In this document: piece by piece, positions 9,350 to 18,617 of the stretch | Layout: each line of letters starts with the position of its first letter | How positions within the stretch are numbered: the first letter of the stretch is position 1 | NCBI RefSeq assembly: GCF_006376675.1 | Contig: NZ_VEWK01000002.1 | Coordinates: forward strand, 248,001 to 312,000 | Length of the DNA stretch: 64,000 nt | Direction of reading: 5' to 3' | Source: Brucella pecoris | GTDB lineage: Bacteria > Pseudomonadota > Alphaproteobacteria > Rhizobiales > Rhizobiaceae | Notes under the pieces: model-generated | The model's input: the letters and a program-made list of their open reading frames with translations, nothing else | Database searches by the model: none | Told to the model about the DNA's origin: nothing | Translations under genes and position numbers: made by a program

Positions 9350-9377
9350 AAAAGCCCGCTATAGAGCGGGCTTTTTT
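9350..9377 (+). terminator. Intrinsic terminator between lrp and cobT
   Basis: AAAGCCCGCT-ATAG-AGCGGGCTTT followed by TTT. The stem is nearly symmetrical and could serve both convergent genes, with the better T-run on the plus strand. Confidence 0.85.
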
Positions 9378-9394
9378 GATTGTGCTGACGACCG

Positions 9395-10414
9395 TCATTT
9401 CGAGCCGGATATTCCAGCCTGTTCGAAGGTGGCCATGCCGCTATGGCACAGCGCCGCCGCCTTGACGATACCGGCTGCGAGCGCTGCACCTGTTCCTTCA
9501 CCAAGGCGCATTCCCATATCGAGAAGCGGTTGCTTGCCCATCTTCTCCAGAAGCTTGCGATGGCCGGGCTCGGCAGAAACATGGCCGAACAGGCAATGGT
9601 CTATGGCTTCCGGATTGGCGGCAAAAAGAACCGCTGCGGCAGCGCTTGCCACAAAGCCATCGACGATGACCGGAATTTTCTCCATGCGTGCTGCCAGAAT
9701 TGCACCGGCCATGGCCGCAATTTCACGACCGCCGAGACGGCTCAACACTTCCAGCGGGTCCTGCAGATGTGCCTGATGGAAGGCAACAGCCTGGCGCACG
9801 GCCGCAAGCTTGCGCTCGAGCAATTCGCCCGTCGAGCCCGTGCCCGGCCCGACCCAGTCTTCCGCCGTGCCACCGAAGAGCGCCAGCGCGATTGCCGCTG
9901 CAATCGTGGTATTGCCGATACCCATTTCACCGATGCACAAAAGATCGGTTCCACCGGCAATCGCTTCCATGCCGAAGGCCATGGTCGCAGCGCATGTGCG
10001 CTCATCCATTGCTGGCTCTTCCGTAATGTCCCCAGTTGGGTGCTCCAGCGCCAGATCGAAAACCTTCAGCCCAAGATCGTTGGCGATACAGATCTGGTTG
10101 ATTGCTGCGCCACCGGCGGCGAAATTCTCAACCATCTGTGCCGTCACGCTTGGCGGAAACGGGGTGATATTCTTGGCCGTAACGCCATGATTGCCGGCAA
10201 ATACCGCGACCAGCGGGCGATTGATCTGCGGCGTGCGCTTGCCGGTCCATGCGGCAAGCCATGCCACGATCTCTTCCATGCGTCCGAGCGAACCGGCAGG
10301 CTTGGTCAGTGTGGCCTCACGCTCGCGAACAGCCCTTTCGGCTCCCAGATCGGGACCCGGCAGATTTCGGATCAATTCTCGGAAATCGTCAAAAGGCAGG
10401 CCGCTAGCGCTCAT
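9395..10414 (-). CDS. cobT: Nicotinate-nucleotide--dimethylbenzimidazole phosphoribosyltransferase
   Basis: The 339-aa enzyme makes alpha-ribazole phosphate from nicotinate mononucleotide and dimethylbenzimidazole, activating the lower ligand of cobalamin. Recognisable segments are KPAGSLGRMEEIVAWLA near the N-terminus, VFAGNHGVTAKNITPFP, CIGEMGIGNTTIAAAIA and the C-terminal GMRLGEGTGAALA carrying the catalytic Glu. Length is normal. It is divergent from cobS, with a 152-nt shared upstream region in which I see no B12 riboswitch box. Confidence 0.95.
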   Translation of the reverse strand: MSASGLPFDDFRELIRNLPGPDLGAERAVREREATLTKPAGSLGRMEEIVAWLAAWTGKRTPQINRPLVAVFAGNHGVTAKNITPFPPSVTAQMVENFAAGGAAINQICIANDLGLKVFDLALEHPTGDITEEPAMDERTCAATMAFGMEAIAGGTDLLCIGEMGIGNTTIAAAIALALFGGTAEDWVGPGTGSTGELLERKLAAVRQAVAFHQAHLQDPLEVLSRLGGREIAAMAGAILAARMEKIPVIVDGFVASAAAAVLFAANPEAIDHCLFGHVSAEPGHRKLLEKMGKQPLLDMGMRLGEGTGAALAAGIVKAAALCHSGMATFEQAGISGSK

Positions 10415-10566
10415 AGGTTCAGTCCAATCAATGATGGGAGGTGTAAATTCGTTGGGCTCGTCCTATAAGCACTGACGCGAATTTTCAAATCACCTCTTTG
10501 AGTTGAAGCAACATTGAGGCGAATTATCGCGGAATTTCGTTTTGAGAAACAAAGTGGAACAGTCAC

Positions 10567-11349
10567 TTGCAGCGAAATAGTCTCATTGGCGATACAATAC
10601 GGAGCCTGGGCTTTTTGAGCCGTCTGCCGCTTCCGCAGAGCTGGTTCGAGAATGGCGATGATTCGCTGCCCCGCAATGCCCGTGCATTTCCGCTCGCCGG
10701 AGCAGTTTTGGGCCTGCTGGCAGGCGCTGTGCTTTTCATGGCCTATAAAATGAACCTGCCGCCCCTTGCCTGCGCGCTGCTTGCAATTGGCGCCCTGGCG
10801 GCGATGACCGGCGCGCTCCATGAAGACGGCTTGGGCGATACCGCCGATGGTTTTTTCGGAGCTTCTTCGCCCGACCGCCGACTGGGCATCATGAAAGATT
10901 CCCGTATCGGGACTTTCGCCGCGCTGACGCTGATTGTCTTCGTCGGTTTGAAAGCGGCTCTCCTGATGGCGATCATCGACCGTGCGGGTGCAGGATATGC
11001 GGCAATTGCGCTGATAGGCTGCGAAGCGGCAAGCCGCGCTGGCATGCTGGCATTCTGGCACGCCCTGCCCTCTGCACGTCCCGGCGGGCTTTCCGACAGT
11101 GTTGGCCGACCGCAATGGGAAACCGTTGTGTGCGGTTTCGGGATCGGGCTGGTCTTTCTTGTCTTTACACTCATACCAGCGGGCGGATTTCTCTCGCTCA
11201 TCAATGCGCTTGTGCTGGCGACAGTTCTGCTATTCGGCTTTGCCAGACTTTGCATGGCAAAAATCGGCGGACAGACCGGCGATACACTGGGCGCGGCGCA
11301 GCAGATCGGTTCGGTTGCCATCCTCGCCGGGCTTGTCATGGCGCTTTGA
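10567..11349 (+). CDS. cobS: Adenosylcobinamide-GDP ribazoletransferase (cobalamin synthase)
   Basis: The 260-aa integral membrane enzyme joins adenosylcobinamide-GDP and alpha-ribazole, the last condensation of B12 synthesis. The family acidic motif is present as [17 protein letters not shown], with [16 protein letters not shown] following. Five to six membrane segments lie between about residues 40 and 258. The start is TTG 10567 (protein starts MQRNSLIG): there is no in-frame ATG upstream, and this start agrees with my memory of the Brucella protein. It partners with divergent cobT, whose product supplies its substrate after dephosphorylation. Confidence 0.93.
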   Translation: MQRNSLIGDTIRSLGFLSRLPLPQSWFENGDDSLPRNARAFPLAGAVLGLLAGAVLFMAYKMNLPPLACALLAIGALAAMTGALHEDGLGDTADGFFGASSPDRRLGIMKDSRIGTFAALTLIVFVGLKAALLMAIIDRAGAGYAAIALIGCEAASRAGMLAFWHALPSARPGGLSDSVGRPQWETVVCGFGIGLVFLVFTLIPAGGFLSLINALVLATVLLFGFARLCMAKIGGQTGDTLGAAQQIGSVAILAGLVMAL

Positions 11350-11367
11350 TGCAACCACATTGCATCC

Positions 11368-11562
11368 ATGGACACGACAAGCATCGAATCCCCGTGCATA
11401 TTGGTTTGCACAATCGATACCGAAACCGGCTTCTGCCTCGGCTGTGCCCGGACGCTGGATGAGATCGCACGCTGGTCCAGCATGAGCGCTGACGAGCGAT
11501 TGGCCATCTGGGCACTTCTCGCAGACAGGCACGAGATTATTGTAGAAAAGAGAATTGGCTGA
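11368..11562 (+). CDS. DUF1289 domain protein, small Cys-rich
   Basis: This 64-aa protein has the DUF1289 signature: [10 protein letters not shown], then [18 protein letters not shown]. The four cysteines C10, C14, C23 and C26 look like a zinc or Fe-S knuckle. The function of the family is unknown. It follows cobS by 18 nt, and its TGA overlaps the ATG of the next gene (TGATG), so translation of the aspartic protease is probably coupled to it. Confidence 0.88.
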   Translation: MDTTSIESPCILVCTIDTETGFCLGCARTLDEIARWSSMSADERLAIWALLADRHEIIVEKRIG

Positions 11563-12266
11563 TGGGGCGCTTTTTCTGGCTCATTATTGCGGCGGTCGCG
11601 ATTGTTGTCCTGCTGCTGATGTCCAACAATGACAGCGGCTCAACGCTTGGCATGGACAATGACGTGTTCGCCCGCGCAGCCTATCTCGGCATATGGGGTG
11701 TCGTGCTTGCTGCCGGTCTGCTCGGCTCCGGCATCAAGTTAACCGACTTTGCGCGTAACATGGCCATGTGGGCCGTGATTATTCTCGGCCTCGTTGCAGG
11801 CTACCAGTATCGTTATGAGCTACAGGACGTCGCGAGCCGGGTCACGGCTGGGCTGATCCCCGGAAGCCCTATTTCCGGTCGCAATGCCGATGGCACCCTG
11901 ACCGTCACGCTTGCAAAGGCTGCGAATGGCCATTTCGAGGTCAACGGACGCGTGAATGGCGAACGCGTTCACTTTCTGGTCGACACCGGCGCGTCCTCGG
12001 TCGTCCTGTCCCAGCAGGATGCAGAGCGCGCAGGCATAGACACCGCCTCGCTCAACTATTCCGTTCCGATCATGACCGCCAATGGCACGGCAAGTGCAGC
12101 AGTCATCACCATTGCCACCTTGCAGATCGGCGATATTGAACGCCAGAATGTGCGAGCAATGGTGACCAAGGAAGGTCTGATGACCGGGAGCCTGCTCGGC
12201 ATGAATTTTCTACAAACGCTCGGCGGATTCACTGTTCGCGGCGACCAGCTTATTCTTATAGATTAA
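11562..12266 (+). CDS. TIGR02281-type membrane-anchored clan AA aspartic protease
   Basis: The 234-aa protein has three predicted membrane helices (about 5-20, 42-58, 67-83) and a retropepsin-like domain with the catalytic triad FLVDTGASSVVLS (D141) and a second conserved segment LLGMNFLQTLGGF. Such proteins carry one aspartate per chain, so a dimer would be needed for activity. The domain probably faces the periplasm. Its substrate is unknown. The gene overlaps the DUF1289 gene by 1 nt and converges with dusA, overlapping it by 4 nt at the 3' end. Confidence 0.87.
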   Translation: MGRFFWLIIAAVAIVVLLLMSNNDSGSTLGMDNDVFARAAYLGIWGVVLAAGLLGSGIKLTDFARNMAMWAVIILGLVAGYQYRYELQDVASRVTAGLIPGSPISGRNADGTLTVTLAKAANGHFEVNGRVNGERVHFLVDTGASSVVLSQQDAERAGIDTASLNYSVPIMTANGTASAAVITIATLQIGDIERQNVRAMVTKEGLMTGSLLGMNFLQTLGGFTVRGDQLILID

Positions 12267-13276
12267 GCAGCTTCTGCCGCCGCTTCTGTCACAACGGCAT
12301 AAGCCTGACGCAGAACGTCACTCGTCGCGCCCAGCTTGGTGGCATCCGTCGAAAGGATCTGTCGCCAGCGCCGTGCACCCGGCTGCCCGGTAAAAAGCCC
12401 GACCATATGGCGGCTCACATGCGAAAGCCTGCCGCCTGACGCAATATGGCGATCAGTATAAGCGCACATTTCATCAATAATATCTGCTATCGAGGTATCA
12501 GCCTGTTCACCGCCATAAAGGCGCGCATCCACCTCCGCCAGAAGCTCCGGATTATGATAAGCGGCGCGACCGAGCATCACCGCATCGACCTTCCGCAAAT
12601 GCGTTTCGGCTTCATCAAGCGTGTTGATCCCGCCGTTGATGCCGACGAAAACGTCGCCAAGCCGCTCCTTGAGGCGATAGACGCGATCATAGTCGAGCGG
12701 CGGAATCTCGCGGTTTTCCTTGGGCGACAGTCCTTTCAGCCACGCCTTGCGGGCGTGTACCCAAAGCGCATCCGCACCAGCGTCAAGTGTCAGATCGGCC
12801 AAAGTATCGAGCGCAGCTTCCACATCCTGATCGTCAACGCCAATACGGCATTTGACGGTAACGGGCACGGAAACGGCTTCCTTCATCGCTGAAACGCAAC
12901 GCGCCACCACATCCGGGGTCTGCATGAGACAGGCTCCGAATGTACCGGACTGAACGCGATCCGACGGGCAACCGACATTGAGATTGATTTCATCATAGCC
13001 GTAATCGGCGCCGATCTTCGCGGCCTCTTTCAGCTTCACCGGATCGGAACCGCCGAGCTGCAGCGCCACAGGATATTCGGCAGCATCGAAACCCAGCAAC
13101 CGGTCACGCGGGCCGTGGATGATAGCATCCGCAACAACCATTTCGGTGTAGAGCAATGCGTGCCTGGAAAAGAGCCTGTGAAAATACCGGCAATGTCTGT
13201 CCGACCAGTCGATCATAGGCGCAACGGCAAAGCGAACATCCGGATAGTTGCGTTTTTTTGATTTTATTTCAGTCAT
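12263..13276 (-). CDS. dusA: tRNA-dihydrouridine synthase A
   Basis: The 337-aa FMN enzyme reduces U20/20a in the tRNA D-loop with NADPH. Landmarks are FAVAPMIDWSDRHCRYFHRL at the N-terminus, LNVGCPSDRVQ and GTFGACLM with the conserved catalytic Cys, VKCRIGVDD and GVGI-like INGGINTL for flavin phosphate binding. Length fits DusA rather than DusB or DusC. A perfect 15-bp dyad lies 20 nt upstream of its start (13297-13311) and may control it. Confidence 0.95.
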   Translation of the reverse strand: MTEIKSKKRNYPDVRFAVAPMIDWSDRHCRYFHRLFSRHALLYTEMVVADAIIHGPRDRLLGFDAAEYPVALQLGGSDPVKLKEAAKIGADYGYDEINLNVGCPSDRVQSGTFGACLMQTPDVVARCVSAMKEAVSVPVTVKCRIGVDDQDVEAALDTLADLTLDAGADALWVHARKAWLKGLSPKENREIPPLDYDRVYRLKERLGDVFVGINGGINTLDEAETHLRKVDAVMLGRAAYHNPELLAEVDARLYGGEQADTSIADIIDEMCAYTDRHIASGGRLSHVSRHMVGLFTGQPGARRWRQILSTDATKLGATSDVLRQAYAVVTEAAAEAA

Positions 13277-13296
13277 TTATACAACAATCCTGAGAA

Positions 13297-13311
13297 TGCG
13301 ATTCAATCGCA
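13297..13311. promoter_or_regulatory. 15-bp perfect palindrome upstream of dusA
   Basis: TGCGATT-C-AATCGCA, a perfect 7+1+7 dyad, lies 20 nt in front of the dusA ATG. Its size and position suit a repressor site of the Fur/Zur/Irr type, but I cannot assign the factor. A second dyad, TTGATC-GAAAT-GATCAA, lies at 13363-13379 in the same gap. Confidence 0.4.
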
Positions 13312-13562
13312 ATCAGCGCCTTCAGTTTCCATTCGAGGTCGGAACTATCCCAAAAGCCACAATTGATCGAAATGATCAAGTTTCGCCACTCTTGCGGTCA
13401 CCAGCGCCCAATATAGTGACCCAGGAAGAATTTTCATACCCGACACGAAAACTCTGGCCGCTCCAGAGAGTAGAATGCCCTGTCTTCTCCTCAGTTACGC
13501 ACTATGATTGAGTACGCAAACATTCTCCCGATTCTCATCTGCGCAATTCAAGGAAATTCGGC

Positions 13563-14246
13563 GTGACCTCCTTTTCCCCTTTCGGCAAATCATTCGATGC
13601 GTTTCTTTTCGACATGGACGGCACGATATTGAGCTCCATCGAAGCGACCGAACGCGTGTGGAGTGAATGGGCGATACGCCACGGCATCGATCCGGTCACA
13701 TTCCTGCCGACCATCCACGGTGTCCGGGCAGTCGAAACCGTCCGCCGCCTTGCTCTGCCGGGCGTGGACCCGATCCGCGAGGCGGAGATTTTGTTTCAGG
13801 CCGAAATGGCGGATTTAGACGGTATTGCACCTATCGACGGCGCATATGACTTCCTCAGTTCATTGCCGCAAGACCGTTGGGCAATCGTGACCTCGGCGCC
13901 GCTTGAACTTGCTACCCGTCGCGTCGCTGCCGCAGGACTTCCGATGCCGAAGACCATCGTTTCTGCCGAAGATGTAGAGCGCGGCAAACCGAGCCCTGAA
14001 TGTTTCCAACTCGGCGCAAAGAGGCTTGGTTTCGATCCGCGCAACTGTCTTGTGTTCGAGGATGCGCCAGCCGGTATTGTTGCCGGGGAAACTGCGGGAG
14101 CGAACGTAGTCGTGGTGACCGCAACGCACCCGCACTCCCCGAAAACATCGCACCTCAGCATTGAAAGCTATCGCTATCTGCAGCTCGACATTCTGGATGA
14201 TGGCAAGCTGGCTCTGGAACCGGCCACGCCAATCTCCGTGGGTTAA
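13563..14246 (+). CDS. HAD-superfamily (IA) sugar-phosphatase-like hydrolase
   Basis: The 227-aa protein shows the four HAD motifs: nucleophile D17 and general acid D19 in FDAFLFDMDGTIL, motif II WAIVTSAP, the Lys in RGKPSPECF and motif IV LVFEDAPAGIVAG. It resembles phosphoglycolate, sugar-phosphate or glycerol-phosphate phosphatases of subclass IA with a helical cap at about 25-85. The substrate is unknown. The start is GTG 13563 with AAGGA upstream. It ends with a 4-nt tail overlap with convergent phnM. It is not the phosphonoacetaldehyde hydrolase type. Confidence 0.82.
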   Translation: MTSFSPFGKSFDAFLFDMDGTILSSIEATERVWSEWAIRHGIDPVTFLPTIHGVRAVETVRRLALPGVDPIREAEILFQAEMADLDGIAPIDGAYDFLSSLPQDRWAIVTSAPLELATRRVAAAGLPMPKTIVSAEDVERGKPSPECFQLGAKRLGFDPRNCLVFEDAPAGIVAGETAGANVVVVTATHPHSPKTSHLSIESYRYLQLDILDDGKLALEPATPISVG

Positions 14247-15382
14247 ATAACCCGCCGCCCTTCCCGCCAGACGGTGCGGATGATCGGAACATGATCGGCG
14301 ATCTGCACCCGAACCAGATCAGCTCGCTTGCCTGCGAGGATCTCGCCGCGATCCTCCAGCCCTACCGCCTGGGCAGGGTTGGCAGAAACCAGTCGAATAG
14401 CTTGAGGCAGCGAGATGTTCTCCGCGACATCTGCGAGAAAAAACGCCGATTGCATCATGCTGGCTGGGATATAGTCCGACGATATGATGTCGAGATTCCC
14501 GGATTCGGCCAGTTCGCGCGCGGAGACATTTCCAGAATGCGAACCACCGCGCACCACATTCGGCGCTCCCATGAGAACCGACATTCCGGAATCTTTTGAG
14601 GCCTTCGCCGCAGTGTGTGTCGTGGGAAATTCGGCAACGCGGATTCCCTGCGCCTTTGCTTCAGCGACATGCTCAGTCGTCGCGTCATCGTGGCTCGCCA
14701 GAATAACCCCGCGCTGGTGGCACAATTCGGCAATCGCCTTGCGCGTTGGAGCGGAATATTGCTGGGACTGCCCGATACGCCGCTCGCAATAGAGCCGGAA
14801 CTCTTCTTCCGAGAATTTGAGCTTGCGGATGAAATAGGTTTTGTAGGTTTCGATATCCGTGAACTGGCGCTGCCCCGGCGCGTGATCCATCAGGGATACC
14901 AGCCTGACCAGCGCCTGATTACCGAACTGTTCAAAGGCCGGAAGACAGTCGGGCGCCGAAACCTCGCAGCGCAAATGCAAGAAATGGTCGGCCCGCAACC
15001 GGCCCGCATCGCGTCCCTCCGCAATTGCCGACGAAAGCTTGCGCATATCGTCGATACCCGTCTCGGCGTCATCATCAAAGCCTATGCGCAATGCGTCGAA
15101 AACGGTGGTGATCCCGGAGGCAGCAATCTGGGCGTCATGCGCCTGGACGGCAGCAATCGGGTTCCAGCGCACCTTCGGGCGCGGAGCATAATGCCCTTCG
15201 AGATGATCCGTGTGCAGTTCCACCAGTCCGGGCGTTAGGAAGTCGCCTTCCATGTCGTCGCCGATACTGGACGCACCGGTGGAAATATCGGTGATCTTGC
15301 CGTCTACGAGTTTCAGAGATCCGAGAACGACATCGTCGGAGAGTACGATGCGGGCATTGCGCAGAATTGTTTCATTTCCCAT
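14243..15382 (-). CDS. phnM: Alpha-D-ribose 1-methylphosphonate 5-triphosphate diphosphatase
   Basis: A 379-aa amidohydrolase-fold enzyme of the C-P lyase pathway that releases pyrophosphate from ribose 1-methylphosphonate 5-triphosphate. The metal motif reads LVELHTDHLEGH, later metal ligands fall in ILASHDDATTEH, and the PhnM-type GAPNVVRGGSHSGNVSA and SSDYIPASMM segments are present. It is 3 nt after the DUF1045 gene on the same strand, a pairing known from phn operons, but no phnG-L genes are in this window, so the rest of the pathway must be elsewhere or absent. Confidence 0.9.
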   Translation of the reverse strand: MGNETILRNARIVLSDDVVLGSLKLVDGKITDISTGASSIGDDMEGDFLTPGLVELHTDHLEGHYAPRPKVRWNPIAAVQAHDAQIAASGITTVFDALRIGFDDDAETGIDDMRKLSSAIAEGRDAGRLRADHFLHLRCEVSAPDCLPAFEQFGNQALVRLVSLMDHAPGQRQFTDIETYKTYFIRKLKFSEEEFRLYCERRIGQSQQYSAPTRKAIAELCHQRGVILASHDDATTEHVAEAKAQGIRVAEFPTTHTAAKASKDSGMSVLMGAPNVVRGGSHSGNVSARELAESGNLDIISSDYIPASMMQSAFFLADVAENISLPQAIRLVSANPAQAVGLEDRGEILAGKRADLVRVQIADHVPIIRTVWREGRRVI

Positions 15383-15385
15383 TGC

Positions 15386-16117
15386 CTACGGCCTCCCAAC
15401 TGCTCGTGAGGCCCGAGCAGACGCCACCTTGCCACCGGTCAGAGGATGCAGCGAATGAATCTCGAAAGGAGCCCCTTTCTCAGGTTCTACGAACAAAGCG
15501 AGATTCGCAACCTCTACGGCGTCGTCCAGCAGCGGCGTGAAGAACTCATCTAGCGTCCGCTCCACGCGAGCGCGGTCTTTCTCTTCCACAGGGCCGGTCA
15601 AGGTCATGTGAAAGCGGAACTCCTCGAAAACATAAGGATAACCCCAGCGCTCGATGTTGTGCCGCTGTGTCTCGCTAAGACGCTCCGGCCGCCGCTTTGC
15701 AATTTCCGCCTCATTGAGCGGCGCGCGAAAGCGGTCGAAGGCAACGACAACATCATTTGCAAGCTGGTTCAACTCGGCAACAGGTTCTTCTGGTACAAGA
15801 GCAAAGAACGGTCCTATTGCGTGAAGTTTCAGACGAGGAATGGTAACAGGTGCCGCCGATGAGGCGAAATGCATCAATGCGGAAAGCAGATCATTTTCGG
15901 TCTGTTTTTCGTCCAGACGGAACGGAGCCTTCATTGTCGCATGAAAACCATAGCGGCGCGGCTCTTCGGTCAGCTTGGCGATTTCATCGGTTGCAAGCGA
16001 GCGAATCGCAGGCATCTTGACCGGCTCGCCACTGAACGCGCTTCGTCCGAGCCAGTTTGCGGCAACCTTCAAAAGCGCATCGTTGGATGGCGGCGTGAAA
16101 TAAATCGCATAACGCAT
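15386..16117 (-). CDS. DUF1045 (TIGR03223) phosphonate-operon protein
   Basis: The 243-aa protein matches the DUF1045 family, found almost only in phosphonate operons. The fold is 2H-phosphoesterase-like, with two H-x-T-type motifs: YGFHATMKAPFRL and FRFHMTLTGPV. An enzymatic role on cyclic ribose phosphates, such as the product of C-P lyase, is a reasonable inference by analogy with PhnPP-type 2H enzymes. ATG 16117 has AAGGA 7 nt upstream. It is the first gene of the phnM transcript. Confidence 0.85.
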   Translation of the reverse strand: MRYAIYFTPPSNDALLKVAANWLGRSAFSGEPVKMPAIRSLATDEIAKLTEEPRRYGFHATMKAPFRLDEKQTENDLLSALMHFASSAAPVTIPRLKLHAIGPFFALVPEEPVAELNQLANDVVVAFDRFRAPLNEAEIAKRRPERLSETQRHNIERWGYPYVFEEFRFHMTLTGPVEEKDRARVERTLDEFFTPLLDDAVEVANLALFVEPEKGAPFEIHSLHPLTGGKVASARASRAVGRP

Positions 16118-16360
16118 GTCAAATCCTTAGGCGAGGTTCGCTACACGACGTCAGCGGAACTCCAAGATATCAGGTAATGCATCGCGCTTCTGAAAAGCTA
16201 TCCCGATTTTGAGGTCGATGCGGTCCGGCGGATGCTTACACAATGAATGTGGCAAGTCGATAAAGACCAGATGACAGTCATCACCAATTACCGACAAACC
16301 AATTTTACACGAGCGAAAATTAGTATAGGCGTTAGCCCCATTGGAAGTGAGGAGACTGAC

Positions 16361-17278
16361 ATGGGCGGATTTGCGTCTATCGGCGAATGCATGATTGAGC
16401 TTTCAGGTAATGAAGGCGATCAATGGCGCATGGGTTTTGCGGGCGATACGCTGAACACTGCGTGGTACATGCGGGCGCTGACGGACAAATCCTTTTCCGT
16501 CGAATATGTGACCGCTTTCGGCGAAGACAGCTTCTCCCAGAAGCAACGCGTGTTTCTGACATCGAACGGTATCGGCATTGCTCACAGCCCCGTTATCGAC
16601 GGGCTTCACCCCGGCCTTTATGCAATCACCCTCAACGGTGCCGAGCGCTCCTTCACCTATTGGCGCAACGACGCCGCCGCCCGGCGTCTCGCCAGTGATC
16701 GCGCAGCGCTGGAAAAAAGCCTGAACGGTCGCGACATCATCTATTTTTCGGGCATTTCAATTGCCATTATCCTGCCGGAGCATCGCGACACGTTTTTCGA
16801 CGTCTTGCGAGAATGCCGCGCCGCCGGTTCGCGAATCGCATTCGATCCGAATTTCCGTCACCAGCTCTGGCCCGACCGGAAAGTTGCGCAGAACATCATC
16901 AGCGAAGCGATGCGCATTGCGGATATTGCGCTGCCCACATTCCCCGATGAACAGGCGCTTTTTGGCGACAAGGACGCCGGCGCCTGCGCAGATCGCCTCG
17001 CCGCGCTTGGCGTGAAAGAGATCGTCGTGAAGGATGGCACGGAACCTGCACTGGTCGTCACGGGCAATGAAAGCGTATCGGTGCCGTCCGTTGTGGCACA
17101 AGCCGTGGACACCACCGGCGCTGGCGACAGCTTCAACGGCGCATATCTTGCCGCGCGATTGAAGGGGCTTGCTCCGGTGGAAGCAGCCCGGAAAGCCCAT
17201 CTGGTGGCTGCACGTGTCGTTGAGATACGCGGCGCGCTCGCTCCGATGGAAACCGCACGCGCCGCCTTTTCCGACTAA
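16361..17278 (+). CDS. kdgK: PfkB-family sugar kinase, probable 2-keto-3-deoxygluconate kinase
   Basis: The 305-aa ribokinase-fold protein begins MGGFASIGECMIELSG, has GFAGDTLNTAWYMRAL for sugar binding and carries the catalytic anion hole DTTGAGDSFNGAY near residue 250. This best matches KDG kinases, which feed the Entner-Doudoroff route, though other 2-keto sugars are possible. ATG 16361 is chosen over 16247 because GGAG sits 8 nt upstream and the family starts here. Its TAA overlaps the first base pairs of an intergenic repeat. It converges with galM. Confidence 0.85.
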   Translation: MGGFASIGECMIELSGNEGDQWRMGFAGDTLNTAWYMRALTDKSFSVEYVTAFGEDSFSQKQRVFLTSNGIGIAHSPVIDGLHPGLYAITLNGAERSFTYWRNDAAARRLASDRAALEKSLNGRDIIYFSGISIAIILPEHRDTFFDVLRECRAAGSRIAFDPNFRHQLWPDRKVAQNIISEAMRIADIALPTFPDEQALFGDKDAGACADRLAALGVKEIVVKDGTEPALVVTGNESVSVPSVVAQAVDTTGAGDSFNGAYLAARLKGLAPVEAARKAHLVAARVVEIRGALAPMETARAAFSD

Positions 17279-17380
17279 AGCGTGTCGCGCTTTATCATAT
17301 TCAAACGACACGCTTTAAGCTTTTGTTTTTACGCATGTCTTTATCCCAAAACCGGTTCCCACTTTTGGGAGACATGCTCT
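17277..17380. repeat. Composite palindromic repeat (dyad + GCATGTC module), copy 1
   Basis: Module one is an 11-bp dyad AAAGCGTGTCG/CGACACGCTTT (17277-17316). Module two runs from GCATGTCTTTATCCCAAAAC to GGGAGACATGCTCT (17333-17380). The same two-module unit recurs at 56732-56830, and module two alone recurs at 51307-51355. It fills the whole kdgK-galM gap and overlaps the kdgK stop codon. Confidence 0.85.
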
Positions 17381-17382
17381 AA

Positions 17383-18399
17383 TTATTCTCGCGTAAAGCT
17401 GAAATGGCTGGTCTGGGCATAAACCTCGCCTGGACGTAATATTGCCTGCGGGAAATACGGGTACTCCAACGATCCCGGCCAAATCTGCGGCTCCAGGCAG
17501 AAGCCTGCGTGTTTTCCGTAGGGCTTGCCCATCAGGCCGATACAATCATTGGCCATGGTGTTGCCTGCATAGAACTGGACGCCCGGCTCTGTCGTCGAAA
17601 CGTCGAGGCGAATACCGGAACGAGCACCCACGACCGACGCACATGGGCGCAATGGTCCGCGCGCAGCGGTCAGGCAGAAATTGCTGTCATACTGGACCTG
17701 ACTGCCGTTCTCCTCGAAGCGAATCGGACGAAAATCCCTGAAATCGTAAGGCGTTTCTTTGACCGGCAGAACACGACCGTCCGGAATGAGAGCATCATCG
17801 ACGGGCATATAGGCGTCGGCCTCGATCTTCAGTTGGTGATCTAGAATATCGCCCTCGCCGCCATCATCGAGATTGAAGTAACTGTGATGAAGCAAATTGC
17901 ATATGGTCGGCTTATCGGTCACCGCTTCCAGACGGACAATCAGCGTTCCGTCCCCATTGAGCATATATGTGCAGCTCACATTCAGATTACCGGGGAAACC
18001 CATCTCGCCGTCCGAAGCGACAGTCGCAAGCGTCACGAAATCCGGACCGTTTCCGGTTATCTTCCAGACGCGGTTGCCCAACCCCTTGCTGCCGCCATGC
18101 AGGTTATGACGGCCCTGAAAGTTCGGTTCCACCTCATAGGTTGTTCCATCCAGGTCGAACCGGGCATTGCGAATACGATTGGCCGAACGACCGGCAATAG
18201 CGCCCAGATGCGGTGAGTGAGCGGGATAATCGGCAAAGTCGCGATAGCCGATCACAAGAGGAGCCGTATGACCCTCCATCCGCAAATCCTGAATGGCAGC
18301 GCCCCAGCTTATGATCTTGGCCGTCAAAGGGCCGTTGGAGATAGTGAGCCGGTGAACCGCCTGCCCGTCCGGTGCATGTCCGAAGATTTCCGAATTCAC
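17383..18399 (-). CDS. galM: Aldose 1-epimerase (mutarotase)
   Basis: The 338-aa enzyme interconverts alpha and beta anomers of galactose or glucose. Family landmarks are the N-terminal TISNGPLTAKIISWGAAIQ, GRSANRIRNARF, the catalytic-His region LLHHSYFNLDD and the C-terminal catalytic Glu in FCLEPQIWPGS. I place the start at GTG 18399 (V42 of the longest frame), which gives the normal N-terminus. The longer frame from 18522 adds 41 residues without family character. It converges with the sugar kinase gene. Confidence 0.88.
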   Translation of the reverse strand: MNSEIFGHAPDGQAVHRLTISNGPLTAKIISWGAAIQDLRMEGHTAPLVIGYRDFADYPAHSPHLGAIAGRSANRIRNARFDLDGTTYEVEPNFQGRHNLHGGSKGLGNRVWKITGNGPDFVTLATVASDGEMGFPGNLNVSCTYMLNGDGTLIVRLEAVTDKPTICNLLHHSYFNLDDGGEGDILDHQLKIEADAYMPVDDALIPDGRVLPVKETPYDFRDFRPIRFEENGSQVQYDSNFCLTAARGPLRPCASVVGARSGIRLDVSTTEPGVQFYAGNTMANDCIGLMGKPYGKHAGFCLEPQIWPGSLEYPYFPQAILRPGEVYAQTSHFSFTRE

Positions 18400-18617
18400 G
18401 TTTGCCCGCCTGTCAATGATGCAACGATGAGATGCGCATGAAGCCGCATCAATGCGCAGGACGCAAGACACATCATGACCAAATGACGATTTTGAACCAA
18501 TCTTGATTGAACCTGCAAACAAGTATTTTTCACACTATTTTCTTATTCAAGACAGATGTTATCCTCATCTATAAACTACAGAATATTATCGATAAATACT
18601 AAATTAGAGGATTTTAA

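Noticed and set aside
9443..10468. 341-codon frame antisense to cobT
   Set aside because: Composition follows the opposite-strand cobT codons; no family motif.
10415..10566. B12 riboswitch between cobT and cobS
   Set aside because: No B12 box or conserved core is present and the gap is too short for a full cobalamin riboswitch with expression platform.
18400..18522. Extended N-terminus of galM from 18522
   Set aside because: The extra 41 residues lack epimerase similarity; GTG 18399 gives the standard start.
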